Shown piece by piece: positions 45,948 through 57,900 of a stretch of DNA of 64,000 bases. A model generated the notes under the pieces. It was not told the origin of the DNA, ran no database searches, and saw only the letters and a program-made list of their open reading frames with translations. Origin of the DNA: Ampelocalamus luodianensis (taxonomy: Eukaryota; Streptophyta; Magnoliopsida; Poales; Poaceae); the NCBI GenBank assembly GCA_036346255.1, contig CM070622.1, forward strand, positions 25,074,751 through 25,138,750, written 5' to 3'. Position 1 is the first letter of the stretch; every line of letters begins with the position of its first letter. The translations under genes were made by a program, and so were the position numbers.

Positions 45948-48900
45948 GTAATTAGCAGTTCCTCATCTGTCTCCTTTTGTGTTGGAGTCCTCAATTTTGA
46001 AACTTGTGCCTTATGATAGCACTTGCTTTTCTGTTTATATGAGACACATTCTTTCTTGTTGCAGTTTCATGCTTTCGACTTTCGGATGATGACCCGAAGC
46101 GAACCATTTTCTCAACTTTTCCATTGCCTCTATGTGTACCCATTGACTGTTAGCTTGAGCCGCAAAAGAAATCTATTTGTAAGAGTGGAATTGAGAAAGG
46201 ATGATTCTGACATTCGTAAACCTCCACTAGAGGTTTGTTTACACGGTTATTTACTCTTATTTTGTTGTTGCTGTCTGATCAATATTCTTAGCCACTAGAT
46301 ATATGCGATTTCAGGCTGTTCATCCCAGGGATCGGAATACAACACTACAGAAGTGGGTTCATACCCAGATTGCTGTTGGCACGAGAATGGCATGCTACCA
46401 TGATGAAGTTAAGATCAGTCTGCCTTCTCTTTTGACACCCCAACACCAGCTTCTGTTCACATTTTTCCATGTAGATCTCCAAATGAAACTTGAAGCCCCC
46501 AAACCAGTATGCCTTCTGTTCCTTATCAATAGGGGCACACTTTTATGCTTGGTTCATGTTCATTTTGCTGGTGTCTAACATGTTCTTACTCATTCAGGTG
46601 GTTGTGGGATATGCTGTACTTCCACTGTCGACACACATTCAGTGCGCATTATTTTCTCATTTTTTTTACTTGAAATGCTTATATTGAACTAGTCTTGGTC
46701 AATTGCTTCATATGTGGGATCACATCCAAGTCAATACTTTATTATCATTATGTCATCCAAAGCTAATATATGAAGAACTAAGGTTGAGCGCTAAAACTTG
46801 GGAACAATTTTATATTGTTATTCGAGCTATATTTGCTTCATAGTTTGAATACAGCAAATAAATAAATCTTACTACATTTTAGATCAGTACTTTTGTCACT
46901 TTTTTGTGTAACTAAGAAGCACTGTGGTACTCGTTTACTAGCAGGAATGCATACTGCTTAGTGCTTACCATACTTATAATTAAAGGCTAGTAGCCGAGTG
47001 GTTGTTATGATAGTGTGTACACAGAATTTTGGATAAATGCCTTTCCTTTTCCATGCAACATCCAAGGACCGTCTAGAAAATTAGATCACATACCGTCTCA
47101 ATTGCTGCCACAAAATTGATGAAGAACTCCGAAGTGCTTGTAATGTAATAAGTTGTGTACTAATGAGAATGAAGTTGAATTTGACACACAGCAATTTTCT
47201 GGATGTAATAGGTTACTTTCGGACATATCTTTGCCAATTTTAAGAGAGCTTGTTCCACAGTACCTGCAGGAAAGTGGGAAGGTTTGCTACTTGTCTTCTT
47301 TTTGGGCCGTTTGTTGCAGAATTTATCTTCAAACACATTTGCAGAAGTACATTTTACTTTAAATTTTCAATTCTTATACAGGAGAGAATGGACTACCTAG
47401 AGGATGGGAAAGCTATTTTCAGGCTGCGGTTAAGACTCTGCTCTTCGTTATTTCCAGTTAATGAAAGGATAAGAGACTTTTTCGTCGAGTATGACCGCCA
47501 CACACTACATACAAGTCCACCTTGGGGTTCTGAGCTTCTTGAGGTATCTCTTTTGCTATTGTATGACTTAGGTTGGAGTTTATGCTGTTAATTTTCTTCA
47601 TGATCCTTGCCCTGCCGATGTTTTTGCTTTTGTAATTTTCTTCATGATCCTTGCCCTGCCGATGTTTTTGCTTTTGTGATAAACACACACTAGATATCCT
47701 GCTTTTTTTTGGTGGCCAGCATATGGTAGTCTGTTTGACCTGTTATTTACATGATGCTGTACAAGAAGCAAAAGTAGCACAGGCGGGTCATGCAGACCCA
47801 AATTCTAGAACTGCTTGCACATTAGGTTCTGACTGTTTATCCTACTGAACCATTTCCTACTCAGTGAGTTATCTAGCAGTTTGTTTCAATTTCTGTTGTT
47901 GCATGCTAGTGATCTACATCTATTTCTCCTTTGTGTTGTTATTTCATAATAAATGTTCGTTCTAACATCTCGGTAGTTGTCATGCCTGGATGACATCTAG
48001 TGAAAAATATAAAAAAAATGGAAAAAATAACTAGGATAATATTTGACGTGTTCTACAACTTGACCAAATATTGTGTTTTTTAGGTGTAATGAACCTTAGT
48101 TCATAAGTCCTTAAAGATCATTACTCCCCTCCTAGGAGACCCCATGTTGACGAAATGTTGCGATGATGACATAAGTCCTTAAAGATCATTGCCTCCACGT
48201 GCGGTTGCGGCAAACTCACCGGCTTTGCGGCAGCATGACAAAGAACCCCGATAAGCGCCACGGTGGCCACGACGTTTCGGCGGGGGCGCGGCGAAGCAGC
48301 GACACCATGGCGGATGGGACAACACGCGAACAGTTCGAACGGCGTCGCTGTGGCTGCTGGAAACAACGCTGCTTCTTGTTGCGCCTTCTTTTTCTTTTGA
48401 TCCGCGATCATCTTCTCTAAAGTAGCATGCATGTCGAGGAAGATGACCGCCATCTTCTTGTCGTTGTCGTTGGTACTTATGGCCATCTTGTTGGCGTTAG
48501 CCTTTATCATAGCCAACGACTCGGCGACAGGTCTGATGGTTTGATCTGTCGCTATAACCATGGTAGCAGAAGTCGTGGGAAGGGATCGACTGCTCTGATA
48601 CCAAAATGTAATGAACCTTAGTTCATAACGGGGTAAACACCGCCAAGAAGAAGGCCGGACGACGTCGGCTTGGGGGATGAGAGATTAGACTATAGACTGA
48701 GTTGATAGAACCTTGAGAGGGAAACTATATTAATTCATCTTTCTTACTTCCTTGATAATGGATACATGCTATCCCTTTTATAGGGATGACCCGACTTGAC
48801 ACCTAAGAAACAATCTCTATGTCTAAAGAAACTTATCTCTAATAGATGGAATATATCTCTAAGAAAGTAAACCCAACTAACAAGGAAACTAACAATTCTT

Positions 48901-51900
48901 TTCTCTATTTCCAACTACTAACGCACCCGCGGGCCTACGTGAACAGGGCGTGGCGCTATAGTACCATGTGTACTGTTCACACATGTGAACAGTACCACCC
49001 GTGACATTAGGATGGGAAAAACAAAAACGACAAGCTCAGCAAAATATTTAGTTTCTATATTTCCCCCTATTTTCTACTGATTTTGTCGTTTTTTTTATTT
49101 ATCTCATTTTGGATTCTGGCAAGTGTTAGAAATGGAATATGGCCAAGTTCTAGAACATATCAAACATTATGTTCACTATTTATTTCAATTTTCCTTTGTG
49201 GTATTTTGCAGAATTTTACATCGTGAAGGTACGTTGCACTAGATGCCAATGGTATATATCATTGACCTTGGGATACTTTTTTTGTGCAGGCCATAAATAG
49301 TTTGAAGAATGTTGAATCTACCGTGTTGTTACAATTTCTTCAACCAATACTTAATATGCTGCTTCATCTTATTGGTGATGGTGGTGAAACCCTTCAGGTT
49401 TGTTTATGGTTCTGTTGTTCAGAATTACTTTCCTTCTCTAACCAGCAGTACATCACATTTACCTTTTTTACCAAACTATATTTCTTGCTGAAAGATTATT
49501 TTTCACACTACATTTAATGCTACAGATATAATGTTTTTTGCAGGTTGCTGCATTTCGAGCCATGGTTAATATTCTAACCCGGTAATTTTCTGCTTTCTTG
49601 TTTGGTTTATGTGCATTACTCTCATATTTGTTTGTGCTAGTTTCTTTCTATAGCTGTAGCATTCCATGTTCATCCAACTTCTCAAAATCCTAACATTCTA
49701 ACCTTTAGAAGGCCAAATATTTGCTGGAGAAAAAAAAATCAATGCTTTGGATTCCATTTCACTCACGTGTGTCAAAAAGCCTGATTCTCTTATGATCTTC
49801 TCATTGCTTCTGCTCACTAAAGAGGTGAAGCATTCTGTTATGGTGTATCTTTTGCGGGGAAGCGACGGGGGCGCGAAGATGAATATGGGTAGCAGGACGT
49901 GAGCGAAGGGGATACGGAGGTAGACCGAGGTCGCCCTCGTTCGTGCACTGGGAATCGTTCCCAGCCATGGCAAGGCTCTAAACTCGGGGATTTAGACAAC
50001 ATCTTTAATTATTATTGCTTAATTTCCAAAGTACATGATACAGTCCCTTATATAAGGACTTGACTAACTGTTAAATCGTATATGTGCATGGCTCATGCAC
50101 GTCATGAGTCTATCTCGTCTACATCTGGAGATCAGTCTCCTTGAATCTAGGGATTACTTTCCAGCCGTTGACAGCTAGGATCTTTTAGCTTTCGGCATGT
50201 AATCTTTGTTTCCCTAGTTAGCATTATCTCTTGTATCTTTATATACTCAAAAGATCAATGCAAAACCGTGTGGATGATTTCATCAATTCTTCCACACCTT
50301 CATGGTATCAGAGTGAGGCCGAACATAGAGCGCCTCCGCCCACCTCCCTCCCTTCGTCTACCTCCCACAACACCCCCTAGCTTCTGCCATGGGTGATACC
50401 GCCGACGCTCAAGCTCTTGCTGTTGCGACCGCTTCCACAGCAGCCCTCCATGCACAAGCTACTGCTGTTGCAAGTATGAAGACCCATGTTCCCCTTACCC
50501 TTGATGTGCATGCGTCCAACTACACCAAGTGGCGCAACTTGTTCAAGGTGACTCTTGGCAAGTATTGCCTCACAAACCACATCACCAGCGCCGACGCATC
50601 CACTGACACTGATTGGCAGCAGATGGATTGTGTTGTCCTCTCTTGGATCTACGGGTCCATATCTCATGAGCTCTTAGAGATAGTCATGGCCACCGACACC
50701 ATTGCTCATGTGGTTTGGACCAGCCTGGAGAGTCTTTTCCGCAACAAGGAGAGTCGTGCCATCTACTTGGACGCCGAGTTCAGCAACCTCGTCCAAGGAG
50801 ACATGACGGTGTTGGACTACTGCCGCAAGATCAAGAATCTTGCTGGCGCTCTGGCCGATGTTGATCAACCCGTCAATGACAAAACTCTCATTCTCACCAC
50901 ACTTCGTGGTTTGAACGACAAATTTTCCTTCATGTCGACCTTGTTTCCCTTGCAGAAGCCCTTTCCGACCTTCATTGAGACTCGATCTCATCTTCTCCTC
51001 GAGGAGGTCAAGCAAGCTCAGCACGCCAACATTGCCCAGTTCACTGTTCTTCTCGTCAGCATCGGCCATAAGACTAGTCCCGACGGCACCAACGACAACC
51101 CTACCTTCAATGCCAACCAATACGTCGCACCTGTTAGATATGTATTACTACCTGTGTATTTTCACTGTTGTATAAGGGATTACCTGCATATATGCCATAC
51201 CTGTACTTGTATATATATTGGCCCATTGGCCTCATGATGAACACAAGCGCTATTCATAACATGGTATCAGAGCAAACCTAGGGTTTGTTTTCGTCAAGCC
51301 GCCGCTGGTTCTTTTTCCAGCCGTCGCCTGGCTCTGCCTTCCACCCGTCGCTTGCTCTTCTCGTGGTCGCCCGTGGGTTCGTCTCCCGCGTCGCCGCTTG
51401 CCGGCGTTGCCATCTTCCATCTGGGTTGCTGCCGTCAAGGGCTGCCCGGATTCGTTGCGCCTTGCGCCTCTCTTCACCTGGCATCTCCTCGTCTACCGCT
51501 TCGCTGCCTTGCGTCGGTGACGGCGCAGATCTGGACAAGCAACACCAAGATCAGCAGCAACAAGAGCAGCCTGACCCAATGCTGATCGACGCATGAATCT
51601 CTTCATGCGAGGTCGTCGCTGCTCGGATCCTTCCGCCTTCGCCTCGAGCCAAGCCTCCTCCGCACGAGCTGTTGCCGCCACCGTCGCCCGGGCCGCTGCC
51701 ACCGTCGCTAGGGGGAACCCTAGTTCCCCCGCACGCACCTTCGGTTTTCCGTCGCAAGCTCCTTTGCAGGTCGTTTTCTTTTAGTGTGAGCTGGCCTGGC
51801 TAGAAAGAAAAAAAAAGAGAAAAAAATGTCGTCCTCTCCGGGCACTGCTTCTGTTCCTCGTTGCCCGATGATTTTCGATGGTCTCAATTATCGGGACTGG

Positions 51901-54900
51901 TTTCAGCACATGTGCCTCCACATGCGTGGTCAGCGTCTTTGGGATTTTCTCACCAACAAGTTGCCTTGTCCGCCTTAACCTGTTCCACCTGTCGAGCTCG
52001 TGCTCCCGAAGGATGCTTCTAAAGACACTTGTAAAGAGGTATCTGATGCTTTTGAGGATGCCATGGAGACTTTTCAGACTCAATATGCTGCCTACAAGAC
52101 ATGGATTGATGAGGATGCCTGTGCCTCTGCTATTCTGGTTGCTAGCATGGAAGTGCATCTCACTGGTGATATGGTTGGCTTGGCTTCAGCACAGTTGATG
52201 TAGGCGCATCTGCGCAATCGCTACGAGTTGTCTGGTGATTCCTTGTATCTTGCTGTTGTGTTTCAGGAGCAGTCGTTGCAGCATGGAGATGCCACTGTGG
52301 ATGAGTTCTATTCCCAGTTGTTTGCAGTATGGCGTCAGATTGACTTTTTGGGACCGGATGTTTGCCACACTTGTCAGTGCTGTTAGCGTCAGCAGTCTCA
52401 CCTTGAGCTTCGTCGCATCTACGACTTCTTGACATTTCTTTGGGCTAAGTATTAGCAGACTCGTGCTCAATTGCTGGCGCGCCATCCTCGTGTGACTGTT
52501 GGAGGCCCTTGCAGCCTTTCGTTCTAAGGAGATTCGCTTTCGTGGTGCGAGTTTGTTGCCGTCCTAGTCGTATCCTTCGGTTCTGACAGCTCCTCCAGCT
52601 TCTACACCCGCTATGTCTCCAGCTACTCCTTCACTAGTGGTGCCTTCACCAGTGACAACTGTTGTTGGTAGGGGACTCCACTGCGCCTATTGCAACAAGG
52701 ATGGACGTATGGAGCAGTTATGATATAGGAAGAAGGATTTACGTCGTGGTGGCCGTCCTTTAAAGGGCACTGGCGGTTCGTCCTCTCACAGGAGCTCTCG
52801 TGCTTCTGATACTTAGGAGCTTCTCACATTGCTGCGTCGCATGCCTGCTTTTGCACCGCTCGGTTCTGTTGGTTCTGCTGCACAGACTTCTAGTGAGAGA
52901 CCACCTTGTACTTCTTTTTTCTCAGGTATATCACCTTGGATTCTTGATTTTGGTGCTTCCTTTCATATGACATCTGATTCCACCAGTCTCACTTCCATTA
53001 GTACTTTAGCTGCTCCTATCACTGTTCAAACAACAAATGGTACCTCTTTTTCTGTCGCAGGACGAGGTACTCTTTCGAATTCCTCTTTTCATGTTTCTGT
53101 TGTTTCTCATGTTCCTAAACTAACCATGCAGCTCATATCTGCCGGTCAGCTCACTGATCGTAGTTGTCGTGTTATTCTTGATTTTGATTCTTGTTGCGTT
53201 CAGGATCGCCGCACGGGGACTCTGGTTGGTACCGGCCCTCGCCGCCGTGACTCACAGCGTCACTGGGAGCTTAACTGGCTTCATCTTCTTTCCGTTGCCC
53301 CTGTCAGTCTTGTCGCCTCCACTACCGCCTCCGCTTCTGTTGCATCCTCCACTACGTCTTTTGCTTAGTGGCATCATCGTTTGGGACATCTTTGCGGGTC
53401 GCGTCTATCTTCTTTAGTTCATCGTGGTCTTTTAGGGTCTGTGTCTGGTGATGCTTCTCTAAATTGTCAGGGTTGTAAGCTTGGTAAACAGCTTCAACTC
53501 CCCTATCCTTCTAGTGAGTCAGTGTCACAACGTCCTTTTGATCTTGTTCATTATGATGTATGGGGTTCGGCTCCTTTCGTTTCGAAAGGTTATCAATATT
53601 ATATAATTTTTATTGATGATTTTTCTCGACACATTTGGATATACTTTATGTCATCGCGTAGTGTGATTCTATCTATCTACAAGACTTTTGCCACCATGAT
53701 CCGTACTCAGTTTGACTCTCCTATTCGTGTTCTTCGTGCTGATTCTGTTGGGGAATACTAGTCGGGAGTTCTTCGTAGTTTTTTTGCTGAGTAGGGCACT
53801 CTCAGTTTTCTTGCCCTGGTGCTCATGCCCAGAACGGTGTAGCTGAACGAAAGCATCGTCATGTTCTTGAGACAACCCATGCTTTTATGCTTGCTTCTGC
53901 TGTTCCACCACACTTCTAGGCTAAGGCTGTTTCTACTGCCATTTTCCTGATCAATATTCAGCCTTCTTCTGCTTTTCAGGGAGGGATCCCAGTTGAGTGT
54001 CTCTATGGCAAGACTCCTGATTATTATGGTCTTCGTCTCTTTGGGTGTGTGTGCTATGTTCTTTTTACTCCTTGTGAGCGCATCAAGCTGACTGTTCAGT
54101 CCATCGAGTGTGTTTTTCTGGGCTATAGCCATGGGCATAAGGATATCGCTGTTGGGATTCCATTGGTTGACGAATGAGGATTTCTCGAGACGTCAATTTT
54201 GATGAATCTCGTCCTTTCTACTCTCGTCCTTCTCCTTCCACCAATCCAGCATCTCTCGTTGAGCCACTTTCTTCCTTGACTTTTCCTGCCACCCCCATAG
54301 TCACCACACCTCCACTACAGCTTTTGGCCTTTCCTGTGCCTCCTTAACCGTTGGCATCTCCTTCACTGCCGGCGCTTCCTTCGCCACCGATACCCTCTCC
54401 AGAGGTCCCTCCTGGTCTTGTTCTTTCTTATCCTCTCTACTATACTCGTCGTCTGCGAGTTGAGGATTCTTCTGATGCGCCATCTTCTGACGGGTCATCT
54501 TCTTCGGCCTCCCCTCCTCGATGTGCTCTTCATTATCGCCAGTCTATTCGGCCTCTTGCGCGTTTTGGTTTTGTTGCTGCTACTGCTCTTGCCGAACCGA
54601 CCTCTTATCGTGATGCTGCGGTTCATCAGGAGTGGCAGCATGCGATGGCAGAGGAGATTGCTACCCTTGAGCGTATTGGCACGTGGGATCTTGTCCCTCT
54701 TCTCGCGCGTGTTACTCCTATAACGTGCAAGTGAGTCTATAAGATTAAGACCTGCTCTGATTGTTCTCTTGAGCGCTACAAGGCTCGTCTCGTGGCACGT
54801 GGTTTTCAGCAGGAGCATGGTTGTGATTATGATGAGACTTTTGCTCCAGTGGCTCACATGACCACTGTTCGCACTTTTCTTGCTGTGGCGTCTGTTCGGG

Positions 54901-57900
54901 CATGGTCCATCTCTTAGCTTGATGTCAAGAATGCTTTTCTCAATAATGAGCTACGTGAAGAGGTTTATATGCAGCCACCACTGGGGTATTCTGTTCCTGA
55001 GGGTATGGTTTGTCGCTTTCGCCGATCTCTTTATGGCCTCAAGCAAGCTCCTCATGCTTGGTTTGATTGTTTCTCTTCTGTTGTCACTGCGGCTGGTTTT
55101 TCTGCTAGTGCTCATGATCCTGCTTTTTTTATTCACACTTCGCCTCGCGGTCAGACGCTTCTTCTGTTATATGTTGATGATATGATTATTACTGGAGATG
55201 ATTCTCAGTACATCACTTTTGTCAAGGAGCGTCTTAGTGAGCAGTTTCTCATGTCTGACCTGGGTCCTCTTCGCTACTTTCTTGGGTTTGAGGTTATTTC
55301 TACGCCTGAGGGCTTCTATCTGTCCCAAGAAAAGTATATCCAAAATCTTCTTGATTGTGCTTCCCTTACTGATCAGAGCACAGCTGAGACTCCCATGGAG
55401 CTTAATGTTCATCTTCGGCCCACGGATGGTGAGCCTCTTACTGATCCTACTCGCTATCGTCACCTTATTGGGAGTCTTGTTTAACTGGGTGTCACTCGTC
55501 CTGACATTTCGTACCTTGTGCATATCTTTAGTCAGTTTGTTTCTGCTCCCACTCAAGCTCCACTATAGTCATCTTCTTTGTGTTCTACGATATCTTCGTG
55601 GCACCATCAGTCGTCCTCTCTTTTTCCCTCGCTCCAGCTCTTTACAGCTCCAGGCATATTCTGATGCAACATGGGCTAGTGATCACGCTGATCACCAGTC
55701 TCTCTATCTATTGTGTTTTTCTTGGTGGTTCTCTCATTGCTTGGAAGACTAAGAAGCAGACAACAGTTTCTCGTTTGAGTGCTGAGGCTGAGTTGTGAGT
55801 TATGACTTTATTGACAGCGGAGGTTACTTGGCTACGATGGTTACTTGAAGATTTTGGTGTTTCTGTTTCTGCCCCACTACCACCAACAACAACAAAGCCT
55901 TTGATCCCAAACAAGTTGGGGTAGGCTAAGAATGAAACCTCCTCAAAGTCAAAGAGATGAGAGCCTTGCAAATAAAATAAAATAAAATAATAATAATAAT
56001 AATAAAACCTACAAGGCTAAAATCCTAAACTGTACATCCTGCCATCCAAACCGAAAGCCTAAAACACATCCCCTAAACTTTCTTATGGTTCCGGTACGTG
56101 GATCGCTAACTTCTATGCGCTCCTATCCAAAGCTAATTCTTGAGCTACATTCCAATCCCTCAAATCTCTTTTAACTGCTTCCTCCCACGTCAGTCTTGGT
56201 CGACCTCTGCCTCTTCTTACGTTTTCAGTACGTCTTAAAATTCCACTACGTACCGGTGCCTCAGAAGACCTCCGTTGGAGATGTCAAAACCATCTCAAGC
56301 GATGTTGGACAAGCTTCTCCTCAATTGGTGCTACCCCCACCCTATCACATATATCCTCATTGCGGATTCGATCTCGCCTTGTGTGACCACAAATCCATCG
56401 CAGCATCCTCATCTCCGCTACACTCATCTTCTGTATATGTTGTCTTTTAGTCGCCCAACATTCTGCTCCATATAGCATCGCAGGTCTGATCGCCGTCCTA
56501 TAGAACTTACCCTTTAACTTTTGAGGAACTTTTTTGTCACACAGGACACCCGAAGCTTGGCGCCATTTCACCCACTCCGCTCTAATCCTATGGCTCACGT
56601 CTTCATCAATCTCTTTGCCTCGCTGTAGCATTGATCCCAAATATCGAAACATGTCCTTCCTAGGCACTACTTGTCCATCCAACCTAACATCTCCATCATC
56701 TGCCCCGGCACCGCTGAAATCACATTTTATATACTCAGTTTTAGTCCTACTAAGTCTAAAGCCCTTCGATTCTAGGGTCTTCCTCCATATCTCCAGTTTC
56801 CTATCGACACCTATCCTACTCTCATCAACTAACACTACATCATCAGCGAAAAGCATACACCAAGTCCCGCGTGACCTTGTTCAACACTAGGGCAAAAATG
56901 TATGGGCTCAACGCTGACCCTTGGTGTAGTCTTATCTTAATAGGGTAATCACTAGTATCACAACCACATGTTCTGACATTAGTCACAACATCTTGGTACA
57001 TATCCTTAATTAGGGTAACATACTTTGGTGGGACTTTTTTCCTTTGAAGCGCCCACCACATGACTCTTCTTGGCACTTTGTCATAAGCCTTCTCCAAGTC
57101 GATAAACACCATGTGAGGATCCTTCTTTTGCTCCCTATACCTCTCCATCAACTGCCGTGTCAAGAAAATCGCTTCCGTGGTCGACCTCCCAGGCATAAAA
57201 CCAAATTGGTTTGTCGTCACGCTAGTCACTCTTCTTAAACGGTGCTCGATCACACGCTCCCAAAGCTTCATTGTGTGGCTCATGAGCTTAATTCCTCTAT
57301 AATTAGTACAACTTTGAATGTCTCCTTTATTTTTGAAAATTGGTACTAATGTGCTCCTCCGCTACTCGTTAGGCATCTTGTTCGACTTAAAAATGCTATT
57401 GAACAAATTAGTTAGCCAAGCGATCGCCCTTCTCCCAGGCATTTCCACATCTCGATTGGAATGTTATAAGGCCCTAACGCCTTACCCACTTTCATCCTTT
57501 TTAAGGCCTCTTTTAGTCCTGACTTCTGAATTCTTCGAACAAATAGTCTATCAGTGTCATCAAAAGCATCATCCAGTTCGACCATACTATCGTCGTTGTC
57601 ATGATTGAACAACTCATCAAAGTAATCTCTCCACCTATCCTTACTCTTATCGTCTTTCACCAAAAGTCTATTAGTGCCGTCTTTGATGTATTTAACTTGG
57701 TTGAAATCTCTCGTCTTCCTTTCCCGAAGTTTAGCCATCTTGTAGACATCCTTCTCGCCCTCTTTTGTACTTAACTTCTGGTAAATTTCCTCATAGGCCT
57801 TACCTTGTGCCTCACTCACCGCTTTCTTTTCCTTCTTTTTTGCTGCTTTGTATTTCTGAACGTTGTCGTCACTCCTATCATGATGCATATGCTTGTAGCA

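Noticed and set aside
50674..51120. 148-codon minus-strand frame
   Set aside because: An exact antisense shadow of the Copia element 1 gag.
54495..54857. Minus-strand frames across Copia element 2 reverse transcriptase
   Set aside because: Antisense shadows of pol; the plus strand carries the conserved motifs.
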